Origin: Burkholderiaceae bacterium
GTDB lineage: Bacteria; Pseudomonadota; Gammaproteobacteria; Burkholderiales; Burkholderiaceae
Length of the DNA: 64,000 nucleotides
Direction of reading: 5' to 3'
NCBI GenBank assembly: GCA_947472645.1
Contig: CANJBQ010000005.1
Location: 51,139-115,138 of the forward strand
This document shows, piece after piece, positions 46,992 to 55,414 of the stretch. Both the position numbers and the translations under genes were made by a program. Every line of letters begins with the position of its first letter. Position 1 is the first letter of the stretch. The notes beneath the pieces are model-generated. The model saw only the letters and a program-made list of their open reading frames with translations. It made no database searches and was not told the origin of the DNA.

Positions 46992-48158
46992 CTAGCTAGA
47001 GCTATTCTCTTTAGGGAAGATGATGGCACCAATAATAGTCAACAAACTCAATCCAGCAATTGCCTTGAGCATGAGATCAAAACCACCTTGGTTATACAAA
47101 ATCGAGACCAAACCTACAGATAGTCCTGCGGCAGTAAAGCCTAAAAAATATCTAGCCGCATAAGCGCGACCTCGCCACTCATCTGCGGTATATTTGCCAA
47201 GCATTGTGTCGTTCACAGTTACCTGTCCAAATATAGCCGCAATAATAAAAATCGCTAAAATAATTAACCAATAATCACTGATTGATGATGCTAAATAAAG
47301 AGTAGGGACTATCACTATAGCTAAAGGTAAAAACACCTTTTTAAGCGCATACTTATCGAGTAAGTTACCAATTGTGTATTGAGCAATCGCTCCAGACAAA
47401 TAGACAAAAAATGTAATCGCCCCTAATGTCGCAGTATTCGTTGTTAAATTAGAAAGCCTTTCTTGAAATAATTTTGGTAAAGCAACCGTGATCGCATTAA
47501 ATGTTATGGAGCTGGCGATGACGGTTATTACAAGAGATGCTACAACCCAAATCATCACTGACTTTGATACTCGAGCAGTACTAGTTGAAGATCTTTTAAC
47601 GATGTGATCAACGGAACTTGGAATGCTTCGTAAATAGAAAATACCAACAACTAAACAAAACAGAGCTGGTATTAAAAACGACATGCGCCATCCAAAATAT
47701 TGATTGATAACTCCAGTAATGAGCGCCGAGGAAGCAACGCCAATATTTCCCCAAACACCATTAATGCCCATCTCTCTTCCTAATTTTTCAGCATGAGAAG
47801 CGAGCATCGCTGTTCCAACTGGGTGGTAGATGGACCCCATCATGCCGATCAATAAAAGCATGACACCTAGTTGAAATGGCGTTTGAATCATCGATACCCC
47901 AAGAAGAGCTAAGCTCATTCCAAAAAAGAAAATGGCTATCATATTACGACGACTCCACTTATCCCCTAACCATCCTGTGAGTAATGAGCCGGCCCCAAAA
48001 GCAATAAACCCAGGGGTGGCGTATGGAAGCAATTCTCCATATTTCATTGTAAAAGTCGGGGCAATAACAATCACAGCAGATGCAAAAATGAGCATAGTGT
48101 AATGATCAATAAAATGGGCAATATTGATGAAGGCGATGGTCTTTTTAGATTCGCTCAT
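46992..48158 (-). CDS. MFS transporter (12-TM)
   Basis: 388 aa with about twelve hydrophobic segments and GWLGDKWSRRNMIAIFFFG (MFS motif A), GSIYHPVGTAMLASHAEKLG in the middle loop and the second-half copy YTIGNLLDKYALKKVFLPL. The substrate is unknown; the closest style is the FSR/fosmidomycin- or sialate-like MFS subfamilies. Repeat copy H follows it immediately. Confidence 0.82.
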   Translation of the reverse strand: MSESKKTIAFINIAHFIDHYTMLIFASAVIVIAPTFTMKYGELLPYATPGFIAFGAGSLLTGWLGDKWSRRNMIAIFFFGMSLALLGVSMIQTPFQLGVMLLLIGMMGSIYHPVGTAMLASHAEKLGREMGINGVWGNIGVASSALITGVINQYFGWRMSFLIPALFCLVVGIFYLRSIPSSVDHIVKRSSTSTARVSKSVMIWVVASLVITVIASSITFNAITVALPKLFQERLSNLTTNTATLGAITFFVYLSGAIAQYTIGNLLDKYALKKVFLPLAIVIVPTLYLASSISDYWLIILAIFIIAAIFGQVTVNDTMLGKYTADEWRGRAYAARYFLGFTAAGLSVGLVSILYNQGGFDLMLKAIAGLSLLTIIGAIIFPKENSSS

Positions 48159-48651
48159 ATTTAACCGATGATGATGAATGTTTCAATGGTAACCGACTTA
48201 TCGTTTAAATAGCATTGACTAACAAAGATGTATGAAGTTGAGTCATCCTTTTAAAGACATTGATTGAAATGGGTGACCTCTGTCGCCATCCATGCTGAAA
48301 TCCCATTTATTAATCACTGGATGGCTTATCCTTGCCGGAGATTGAGAAGAAAATTATCAAGGTGCATTCTACCTATTTGGATCCTTAACAATTTGAGAGG
48401 CTCCTAAATCAAGTGATACCTCGTAAACCAAAGATTATTGTTCGATCTAGCGTAAACATAGACTCATTCCATTAACCCAGCTTTTTAAATTTAGTGATTT
48501 ATACAGAATCGGTCAGAACTGCGGTTACTAATTTTTCTTAACCTCTTTTGGTTTGCAATTAGGGCTTTCAATAATTCTAAATTAATTCCAGCAAAAAATT
48601 TTTAACTACAGTAACTTTATTGCCTTCACCAACTTCTAATTTTGATATTAA
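48159..48651. other. Gene-poor region with a decayed open frame
   Basis: 493 bp between the MFS start and a small gene. One possible decayed coding stretch is listed separately; otherwise I see no RNA gene or clear promoter. Confidence 0.5.
48311..48478 (+). pseudogene. Possible decayed gene, identity unknown
   Basis: One frame reads coding-like with a single internal TAA: LSLPEIEKKIIKVHSTYLDP, stop, then QFERLLNQVIPRKPKIIVRS. Charge and hydrophobic spacing look like real protein on both sides, in the same frame. No family recognised and no start codon context. It may be chance. Confidence 0.3.
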
Positions 48652-48819
48652 TTAATCACTAATTATTGATAAAACAAATCCAAAAGCAGCAAACAGGAAT
48701 ATAAGGGACAGGATTATTTTTACAACTGCCGCCAATTGGGGTTTATTTTCAATCCAATTCTCACCGAAAATCGCGGTTAGGATTGACCCAAGCAATGAAT
48801 TTCTCAAAAGCCAGTTCAT
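48652..48819 (-). CDS. 55-residue membrane microprotein
   Basis: A canonical AAGGAG lies 7-8 nt before the ATG, much better than most neighbours. The product has a short N-terminal part (MNWLLRNSLLGSILTAIFG), a middle with NWIENKPQ and a C-terminal hydrophobic helix (VVKIILSLIFLFAAFGFVLS), so a single- or two-helix membrane protein. Unknown function. Isolated in an otherwise empty region. Confidence 0.65.
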   Translation of the reverse strand: MNWLLRNSLLGSILTAIFGENWIENKPQLAAVVKIILSLIFLFAAFGFVLSIISD

Positions 48820-49023
48820 AATTTAACTCCTTCTTTTTAATTTATTATCCAATACATTGCCATAAAATGACTCATTCCAAATGACATCTCAACTAAACTC
48901 ATTTAAATTGGCGGATCTACTAAGCAGCAGTACAAACACCCCATCCTTATGATTGCAGTGTTATATTGTTCTATTTGGAAAACTTGGGTTGGCTGACCAA
49001 AGTATAGGACGCCAATATAATCT

Positions 49024-49524
49024 TTATTTCAATTGATCAGCCACTTTATCTAAACCCGCTTTGACACAAGCTTCATCTTTGTCACCACTAGGGCCGCCCG
49101 ATGCCCCTATCCCACCAATGGTCTCTTCACCGAACTTAATCGGTAATCCTCCTTGATTTGCGATCACATTACTTAAATGAATTAATGCAAATGCGGGGTC
49201 ATTTTTTAACCTCGTCACTATCTCTCCTGATGCAACACGAAAGGTACGTGCTGTATAAGCTTTTCTAAAACTGTTTTCTACCGTGTGCGGACCAGTATCA
49301 TCTCCGCGCACTTGAACAATCAGTTCGCCACTTCTCCCAACAACGCTGACAGATATTGCATACCCATTATTTTTACAAGTAGCGATTGCTGTCTGTGCCA
49401 TTGTCATAGCAATCGCAGCGGTAACATCCTTATGGTTCATTAACTGAGCCTGAGCATTTGAAACAATGACTACAGAAAAAATTGCTACCGTAAATTCCAT
49501 AAATAATATTGAAGCTTTTTTCAT
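49024..49524 (-). CDS. GlcG/HbpS-family protein, secreted
   Basis: 166 aa from the ATG at 49524, which has GGGAG upstream (the frame extends 14 codons more). Signal peptide, then the GlcG/HbpS fold: AIAMTMAQTAIATCKNNGYA, then VVGRSGELIVQVRGDDTGPH, and GGLPIKFGEETIGGIGASGG near the end. The family includes the glycolate-operon GlcG and haem-binding HbpS. A role in binding a small molecule in the periplasm is likely; haem binding is not shown. Confidence 0.82.
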   Translation of the reverse strand: MKKASILFMEFTVAIFSVVIVSNAQAQLMNHKDVTAAIAMTMAQTAIATCKNNGYAISVSVVGRSGELIVQVRGDDTGPHTVENSFRKAYTARTFRVASGEIVTRLKNDPAFALIHLSNVIANQGGLPIKFGEETIGGIGASGGPSGDKDEACVKAGLDKVADQLK

Positions 49525-49802
49525 TTTTATCTCCCTAATGATGATTGAATTCTTCTTAAATACCACTTCACCCGTTTAAAGGTGAGTTCATTTATATCGC
49601 CCATTTATCCTCTCGCTCTAAGAATTAAAATAACACTGTGCGCTAGATGCGCTAATACCAATTAAGGTCTATTAATCGACATTTTTCTCTCATTACAAAT
49701 TAAAACAACTGTGTAATACCCTACTCACAATTTGCTAGGATTCAACTCCTCCTTTAAAAGGATCTGTCAATAACTTAAGCTTGTTATTTAATGTCTAATA
49801 AT

Positions 49803-50645
49803 TTACACCGTAGGTCTATAAAGACTAATTCCATTAGTCCACAATGTCTTTATGGCGTTAGTTGGGCCCAGGATGTTTTTAATAAGATCAATATCTGAAG
49901 CCTCAAAGGGGCGTTTTGCACGTGTTGAGGGTAGGTCGGTTCCAAACATTAAGGCATTAGGATTTCTTGTGGCAATTTGCTCAATTGCTTTAGGAACATT
50001 CATATTTACTCGACCAAATCCGGTCACTTTTATTTTAGCGCCAGCATCTACCAAATCGAGTATTACAGGCAATCCCTCTTCGCTCATCCCCATATGGTCA
50101 ATCACTATTTGTGGAAGTTTAGAAAGTTTTGCTACATGGGGCTTTAAAGCAGAAGAGTCTGCATAAATTTCTGCGTGCCATTTGCCAATACTATTGGCTC
50201 GAGTAGCTAAAGCAATAATATCTTCAACAGAGTCAATTCGACCTCGATAAATATTAAATCGTAGTCCTCTAACACCAATTGCGGATAGGCTAGCAATTTC
50301 TATATCTGGCACATCTGCTGGTACCTGTGTAATTCCTACCCAACGCGGCCCTAATAATGGAAGTAATGCTCTCAAATAAGTTTGGTCATATCCGTGGAAT
50401 GACCCTGATACGATAGCGCCGGCGGTCACTCCTAAAGGTATAGTTTGTTGCCGATAGTCGTCTATCGAATAGGCGGGAGGTATGAAGCCCTGATTGGATA
50501 CGATCGGATACCGTTTGTCGATAATATGGCAATGAGCATCAAAAATATCTGTCCGTTGTGTGCGCGAAACACAACTAACTAAAGAGGCTCCTACTAATGC
50601 TCCAACGCTAAGAAGCCATTGGCGCCGATCAAATTTAATTGTCAT
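49803..50645 (-). CDS. Exported amidohydrolase (amidohydro_2, LigI-like)
   Basis: 280 aa from the ATG at 50645 (the frame continues 23 codons upstream to 50714). The leader TIKFDRRQWLLSVGALVGAS with a twin-Arg and a following Cys looks like a Tat or lipoprotein signal. Catalytic elements: DAHCHI (HxH), VIDHMG (His) and FGTDLP (Asp), as in TIM-barrel metal-dependent hydrolases of the 2-pyrone-4,6-dicarboxylate lactonase group. Substrate unknown; periplasmic location would be unusual for this family. Confidence 0.8.
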   Translation of the reverse strand: MTIKFDRRQWLLSVGALVGASLVSCVSRTQRTDIFDAHCHIIDKRYPIVSNQGFIPPAYSIDDYRQQTIPLGVTAGAIVSGSFHGYDQTYLRALLPLLGPRWVGITQVPADVPDIEIASLSAIGVRGLRFNIYRGRIDSVEDIIALATRANSIGKWHAEIYADSSALKPHVAKLSKLPQIVIDHMGMSEEGLPVILDLVDAGAKIKVTGFGRVNMNVPKAIEQIATRNPNALMFGTDLPSTRAKRPFEASDIDLIKNILGPTNAIKTLWTNGISLYRPTV

Positions 50646-50947
50646 ATTTTTTCCAAGATGCTCATTGATTTTTTCTTTACTAACGAATGATTCAATTTCT
50701 TTCATACAATCCATAACACATCTAGTACTTTAAGATCCGAAAGATATATTCGTGTTCAATGAAAAATTAAAGATTCCAATAACAAATAATGGTCGTTAGT
50801 AATCACTGAGAACATATCGAATCTAGTTTACTTCTTGCAGCATGATCAGTGCTCCCTAGCGTCAATAGCAGAACAACTAATGTAAACAGTCTTAATGAAA
50901 TTACAAATGTTCCCTGTAATTATCGGGCAAGTAATACCGGCTGTAGA

Positions 50948-51116
50948 TTGAGTCAAAAATTAACTGAATTCACTTCCAATATTACATTTGAGAAAACTAC
51001 TTTCTTCCACAAACCACGAAGCAATGCGCGCTACATTAGATTGGCTTGGATGCGCTCTAATTGGTAGCCGACACCCAACCTCTATCAATCTAGTATCAAT
51101 TAAGCACAGTCGTTGA
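50948..51116 (+). pseudogene. MmgE/PrpD family remnant (N-terminal fragment)
   Basis: First frame gives LSQKLTEFTSNITFEK, a typical MmgE/PrpD N-terminal segment. One base further on, a second frame continues MRATLDWLGCALIGSRHPTS, the family's conserved DWLGCA block; compare NWLGCAVGAANHES in the intact gene at 6865-8238. A frameshift near 50996 separates the two and the match ends by 51116. Remaining gene absent, so this is a dead fragment. Confidence 0.65.
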
Positions 51117-51180
51117 ACTTATTACCCCTCCGCATTCGCACCCTCCAATGATTGGATAGGCTCAGTAGCATGAGTTTCTT

Positions 51181-51202
51181 TATCTTTTTTAAAAGATATT
51201 TC
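51181..51202. repeat. Palindromic motif, copy 1
   Basis: TATCTTTT-AAAAGATA-type palindrome followed by TTTC; nearly the same 20 bp recurs at 58415-58435. Confidence 0.3.
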
Positions 51203-51220
51203 ATGACGAAAGGTCAACCT

Positions 51221-51243
51221 TAAAAAAGCCCAATAAGTGGGCT
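51221..51243 (-). terminator. Intrinsic terminator on the minus strand
   Basis: Stem AGCCCA/TGGGCT with a 5-nt loop, followed on the minus strand by TTTTTTA. It lies beyond the TM2-domain gene and directly next to repeat copy G. Confidence 0.65.
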
Positions 51244-51248
51244 ATTTA

Positions 51249-51289
51249 GATTCTTGGCGACCTACAGAGGAGTGAACCGCCGATATAAG
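51249..51289 (-). repeat. tRNA-3'-end-like repeat, copy G
   Basis: On the minus strand, T-arm-like GGTTCACTCC, then CTGTAGGTCG, CCA and AGAATC. Spacing from CCA to the T-loop fits a tRNA 3' half, with one pyrimidine missing from the loop. It lies about 78 nt after the TM2 gene. Confidence 0.5.
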
Positions 51290-51328
51290 TACTTTCAACA
51301 GTCCTCCTAGCTAACTTTCGATTTCAAG

Positions 51329-51359
51329 GACTCTAATAAAAGCGTCTCTTATTAGAGTC
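51329..51359. repeat. 11-bp perfect inverted repeat after TM2 gene
   Basis: GACTCTAATAA and TTATTAGAGTC with a 9-nt loop, 7 bp beyond the TM2 gene stop. Probably an RNA 3'-end hairpin; there is no T run on the minus strand. Confidence 0.55.
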
Positions 51360-51366
51360 GATAAAT

Positions 51367-51690
51367 TTAACTTGTAGTCATCTTAATGGCCTGATATACC
51401 TCTTGAGCCTTAGCTCTATTGTATGCATTTGCTCTTGATTTAGCTGTAAACCAGTCAACTATAGCCCAAATTCCACAACCTCCGAATGTTAAAAGTTTTG
51501 CTATGCCTAACCCCATATCACCCAGCATGAATCTATCAATTCCTGAGAATCCAAACAGAACAGAAAGCACAAGAATAGTTCCAGGATCCTTTTTTACAGA
51601 CTCATATTGCCCCATAAAAAGCATTTTTTGCTGATCTGTAAAATCCTTTAACATCATCTGCTGTTCCATCGGTGTAAATTCAGAAGTCAT
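51367..51690 (-). CDS. TM2 domain membrane protein
   Basis: 107 aa. After a charged N-terminus, the TM2 signature is VLSVLFGFSGIDRFMLGDM with the helix pair and the G-x-D-R-F turn, then GIAKLLTFGGCGIWAIVDWF. TM2 proteins are common small membrane proteins of unknown role. The start codon overlaps the DUF2752 gene end by 11 nt, so they are translationally coupled. Confidence 0.85.
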   Translation of the reverse strand: MTSEFTPMEQQMMLKDFTDQQKMLFMGQYESVKKDPGTILVLSVLFGFSGIDRFMLGDMGLGIAKLLTFGGCGIWAIVDWFTAKSRANAYNRAKAQEVYQAIKMTTS

Positions 51691-51976
51691 ATGTTCCCCT
51701 TTTCGCTATATTGTTAATTTCCATCATAAAAACTACTAAAAAACACATAAAAACAGGAATACCTAACGCATTAATATTTATGGAAGATATTAAATCTCCC
51801 TTTAATAAAAAGATAATTGCGCGCGTTATGCCACATCCAAAACAGTCAACCTCAAAAAAATATTGGAATAAACATGGGACATTTTTTAGAAATTGAAGAT
51901 AGCTGCCATCTTCAATTAATGCCGCACTAACCAACAATGGAAAACAACCCAATCTTAATATGCGCTCAATAAACAT
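51680..51976 (-). CDS. DUF2752 membrane protein
   Basis: 98 aa. The family hallmark is C-F-G-C-G-I-T-R-A (CFGCGITRA) after a hydrophobic helix, and another helix follows. DUF2752 proteins are small membrane proteins of unknown function that often accompany TM2 proteins. It overlaps the TM2 gene by 11 nt. Confidence 0.82.
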   Translation of the reverse strand: MFIERILRLGCFPLLVSAALIEDGSYLQFLKNVPCLFQYFFEVDCFGCGITRAIIFLLKGDLISSININALGIPVFMCFLVVFMMEINNIAKRGTYDF

Positions 51977-52469
51977 AAATTAATTGTCACCCTGTATTGT
52001 TTTTGTCTAACTTCTAAATAAAAATGGGCGATAGATGTAATCCAAATTTAGTTTTTTTCATGAATTTATTCTATTTTCTATAAGCAAATACCCTCATTTT
52101 GATTTGCCATAAGCTTCTATGCCAATAGGTCCGTATCTTCTCAGATTTCTATTTTTTCTAATCAATTGTCGGTACATTGAACTGTTTTAATGTCACAGAA
52201 TGTTTGTTGGTTCGTGGCGCAATCTAATAGTGCCTAGGATGCCTAACTCTATGAGGACCTATTTTCACGGCGAGACCACATCCTTAATTTGCTAACCGTC
52301 GTTTCTTTCCGAAAAATTTCGTAAGCTAGGTGATAATGAATATTAATACGGCGTTAGTAAACAAGCATTGTTGTCCCTCATTAAATGCACTAGACTATCT
52401 AGCATTATCAGTTTGACTCTAATGGTATTGTCTTAATCTGTATCGAACTCCTTCAAAGACCTAGGTTCT
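51977..52469. other. 493-bp gap holding repeat copy F only
   Basis: No gene, remnant or RNA recognised. Contains repeat copy F (52209-52247). The last stretch before 52470 is the leader of the Bug gene. Confidence 0.5.
52209..52247 (-). repeat. tRNA-3'-end-like repeat, copy F (degenerate)
   Basis: Shares the conserved end GTTAGGCATCCTAGGC (minus strand) with the other copies but lacks a clear CCA-AGAATC end. Neighbouring genes are not minus-strand, unlike most copies. Confidence 0.4.
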
Positions 52470-53447
52470 ATGTTTAAGCCTAAACAAGTTATCAGAATAT
52501 TACTGCTTAGTTGTCTAATAATGCTTAATATCAATATAGCTCAAGCAGCTTATCCCGATAAGCCCATTAAAGTTATTATTGGCTTCTCTGCCGGTGGGCC
52601 ATTAGATGCTCATATGCGACTTTTGGTGGAAAAATTGCAATCTGTCTTGGGGCAACCGATTATTGTTGATTACAAGTCCGGCGCAGGCGGCGTTCTCGGC
52701 GCCCAATTTGTTGCACAATCGCCGCCCGATGGGTATACAATTTTGTTGGCCAATACTGGGACATTGGTGATTAATCCTGCAATCTATGCCAAATCGTCTT
52801 ATGACACCTTAAAGGATTTTCAACCGATTGCACGAACTGCACAACAGCCTTTAGCTTTCATAGTTAATAAAGACCTCCCCGTCAATTCCTTAAAAGAGTT
52901 TATTACTTATACAAAAGCCAATCCGAATAACGTGAATTATGGATCTTCAGGAAATGGGGGTATTAGTCATTTAGTGCCTGAAATGCTCAAAAGTGAGACT
53001 GGTATTTCGATGACACACATTCCCTTTAAAGGTAGTGCGCCGGCCTTTACTGATCTGATTGCTGGGCATGTTCAATTTATGGCTGAATCTTTACCCCAAG
53101 CAGCGAACTATGCCAAACAAGGCAGGCTGAAAGTTCTAGCTATCACAAGTGCAAAACGAAATGCTGTGTTGCCCAATACACCTACGGTAATAGAAACAGG
53201 CGTCGCCAATATAGAGATTGTAGGCTTTTATGGAATGTTGGGCCCCAAAGGAATTCCTCCAGAGATTGTAAACAAACTGAGCCAGGCTTTTAAGGAGGCT
53301 ATAGAGTCGCCCGAGATTCAGAAAAAAATGATCGAACAGGGTGCAGACCCCGCCTATCTAAATGCGGATCAATTTACTAAGTTTCTCGCGGCAGAAATGC
53401 CGCGTTGGGCTATGGCGGTAAAAGAAGCACGAGCTAAATTAGATTAA
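52470..53447 (+). CDS. Bug/TctC family periplasmic solute-binding protein
   Basis: 325 aa: signal peptide ending near IAQAA, then YPDKPIKVIIGFSAGGPLDA and IIVDYKSGAGGVLGAQF, DGYTILLANTG, and YKGSAP-like ligand loop (PFKGSAPAFTD). No ribosome binding site is strong. Orphan receptor. Confidence 0.93.
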   Translation: MFKPKQVIRILLLSCLIMLNINIAQAAYPDKPIKVIIGFSAGGPLDAHMRLLVEKLQSVLGQPIIVDYKSGAGGVLGAQFVAQSPPDGYTILLANTGTLVINPAIYAKSSYDTLKDFQPIARTAQQPLAFIVNKDLPVNSLKEFITYTKANPNNVNYGSSGNGGISHLVPEMLKSETGISMTHIPFKGSAPAFTDLIAGHVQFMAESLPQAANYAKQGRLKVLAITSAKRNAVLPNTPTVIETGVANIEIVGFYGMLGPKGIPPEIVNKLSQAFKEAIESPEIQKKMIEQGADPAYLNADQFTKFLAAEMPRWAMAVKEARAKLD

Positions 53448-53590
53448 TCAGAGTAGCCGGCATTAACTCTATGTTTTCCACCGGTGGATACTCACCAATT
53501 CCTTGGCCCTATATAAAACAGGTTTGGAATTTTTTCTGAGACAAAGCTAAAGCTTTTAGATTTTATAGGCGCATCTTATTACACTAAAGA

Positions 53591-53935
53591 TTAATTGAAG
53601 TCTCTTTCCAATCCCAAAACTTTTCCTTGAGGATTTACAACGCACCATAACTTTACAGTGTCCCTGTCCCTAATTTGACCATTTTCATATTTATCAACAA
53701 CCGCGACATAAAGTAAGGCATTATTATTTCCAAATTTATGCATGCCTGGCCCATTCGTTGCATAGTATTGAAGCATCGAAATTTTACGGCTTGAGCCATT
53801 ACCATACTTATCTTGGTAGTTACCTGAATATTTATTGCTTATTGCACTTTCGCAAGCCGCACTTTGAGCAAATAGATTTGAGCATTGGCCCCAAAATAAA
53901 GAACCGAATATTAAAGTAATTCTAAAGAAGCCCAT
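53591..53935 (-). CDS. Small secreted Cys-containing hypothetical protein
   Basis: 114 aa from the ATG at 53935, with CAGGAG upstream (the frame extends to 53956). Signal peptide ends near LFAQ. The mature part has NKYSGNYQDKYGNGSSRKIS and VKLWCVVNPQGKVLGLERDF, suggesting a compact beta-rich fold with a pair of cysteines. Not recognised. Confidence 0.6.
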   Translation of the reverse strand: MGFFRITLIFGSLFWGQCSNLFAQSAACESAISNKYSGNYQDKYGNGSSRKISMLQYYATNGPGMHKFGNNNALLYVAVVDKYENGQIRDRDTVKLWCVVNPQGKVLGLERDFN

Positions 53936-54213
53936 TATTACTCCTGTTTTTAACAATCGCTCTTTTTACCATACAAGCCCTTAACTGCTTCATAAGCCTT
54001 CTAAAGCTCGGAAATGTTACCGGAGCAAAATAGAAGAGCGGCAAATATGCAAGTGTGCCTTTCAAAATATTTAAACCAGGAAAATTATCGGGGGGCTATA
54101 CTGCAGTCATGAAACGTCTTTGGGAAGCTAAGCAAAATAGAGTGTGTTTTTAGGTTAGTAGAAATAAACTCAATAAATTTTTGAATAGGAATATCTATGA
54201 GGAATGTCTTTAA

Positions 54214-54495
54214 AATTTAGCGCCGCAATTTCCAACGCTTTCTGAATCAATTCCAGGTTTATATGCTAAGCCTTGGTATGCCTTATTTGCACCTGCGGGA
54301 ACTCCAAAAGCCATTATTGCCAAATTAAATGGGGATATATTGAATATCTTGCAAAGTCCAGATGTAAAAGAAATGATGCAAGATCAAGGTATAGAGACTT
54401 TCCCTGGAACGCCTGAGCAACTTGCTAGTTTATTAAATGAAGAATTAATTCGCTGGACGAATATTGTTAAGAAATCTGGTGCCAAAGTAGATTAG
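54214..54495 (+). pseudogene. Bug receptor remnant (C-terminal fragment)
   Basis: About 92 codons open from an in-frame TAA at 54211 to TAG at 54493. The reading is Bug-like: FPTLSESIPGLYAKPWYALF, then APAGTPKAIIAKLN, EELIRWTNIVKKSGAKVD. The N-terminal two thirds of the gene and any start codon are missing. It lies 767 bp after the intact Bug gene, so a former tandem pair is plausible. Confidence 0.75.
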
Positions 54496-54566
54496 CTTAG
54501 AGTCAGAGTGCTGCCCCATCAATCAGATGACAAGCCACCTGAACTTTTATCTTTAGCCTCTTGTAA

Positions 54567-54716
54567 TTACTTAATTTCCTGATCGTATTTTTCAGACTTA
54601 ATACTTGTCATTACCTCAATTAACCAAGTTGGGTCTGACTTAACAGACGTCCTATCCACCGCTTAAGTGTTACCAAATAACGATAGTAGTAAAAACGTAA
54701 TGATAGCTATTTTATG
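54567..54716 (-). pseudogene. Possible decayed small secreted protein
   Basis: One frame reads HKIAIITFLLLSLFGNT, an internal TAA at 54663-54665, then AVDRTSVKSDPTWLIEVMTS and a stop. The first part is a signal peptide; the second looks mature. No usable start codon remains (CAT-AAA at the front). Same strand as the phosphatase gene and 28 bp past its end. Confidence 0.35.
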
Positions 54717-54744
54717 AAGGTCACCAAAAAAACTTACTCTACCT

Positions 54745-55329
54745 CTATGGTTTTGGACTTGAATAGATTACATGAGAAAGATATTCCCCGTTAGTACTTA
54801 CCTTTACTAAAACCATATCGCCTACACCAACTACTTTGCCAGTATATGCTTGGATATTAACATGATGAGTAACTAGAATAATCGGCACTTTAGCTTGATT
54901 CGTTAGTTCACTTTTAATAAACTGTTCTAATTCTTTTGTTTGCTTTTTTTCCAAACTCATCTCATCAAAGAAAGAGCCAAGAGATGGCTCTATTTTTACA
55001 GGGCCTAAATTAATAAGCTGGGCCGTATCTAAGCATCTACACCATGGACTACTGAAAATTTGAGCTTGATCGATGCCTTGTTTTCTGAGCCAAGACCCGA
55101 TAGCTTTAGCTTGGCTTTTCCCATAATCACCTAAGTTACGCTGAGTGGGGCACTGACTAATTACATAACCAGTAGGATCCCCATAGCCAGGGGCATCTGC
55201 ATGCCGCATAAGTAAAATATGCTGACCATCTTTTAGATCGCTTAATAATGCCGCCTTCGTCATTATTGGCAAGTAAAGACAGTAAGCACATAGAATCAAA
55301 TGGATTAAGTTAGTAATCGTTTTTTTCAT
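54745..55329 (-). CDS. Secreted histidine phosphatase-family protein
   Basis: 194 aa from the ATG at 55329 (a TTG precedes it by two codons). Signal peptide, then LLMRHADAPGYGDP with the catalytic R-H at residues of about 42-43, SPWCRCLDTAQL and VPIILVTHHVNIQAYTG with the second catalytic His. This is the phosphoglycerate-mutase/acid phosphatase superfamily. Export suggests acid phosphatase or a SixA-like role; substrate unknown. Confidence 0.83.
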   Translation of the reverse strand: MKKTITNLIHLILCAYCLYLPIMTKAALLSDLKDGQHILLMRHADAPGYGDPTGYVISQCPTQRNLGDYGKSQAKAIGSWLRKQGIDQAQIFSSPWCRCLDTAQLINLGPVKIEPSLGSFFDEMSLEKKQTKELEQFIKSELTNQAKVPIILVTHHVNIQAYTGKVVGVGDMVLVKVSTNGEYLSHVIYSSPKP

Positions 55330-55414
55330 ATTCAATTAAGATATATCTCTGTTAGCAAAACTTATGATTTAAATATATACTTTAAATTATTTATTTTAAT
55401 AATCTTCAAAAAAT

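Larger units (their letters stand above)
50715..51366. other. 652-bp gap with a decayed gene and repeat elements
   Basis: No intact gene seen. Contains a MmgE/PrpD remnant (50948-51116), a palindrome near 51181, a terminator hairpin at 51221, repeat copy G and an 11-bp inverted repeat (51329-51359), listed separately. Confidence 0.6.

Noticed and set aside
53477..53488. TCCACCGGTGGA palindrome after a Bug gene
   Set aside because: No loop, T run or repeat elsewhere; may be chance.
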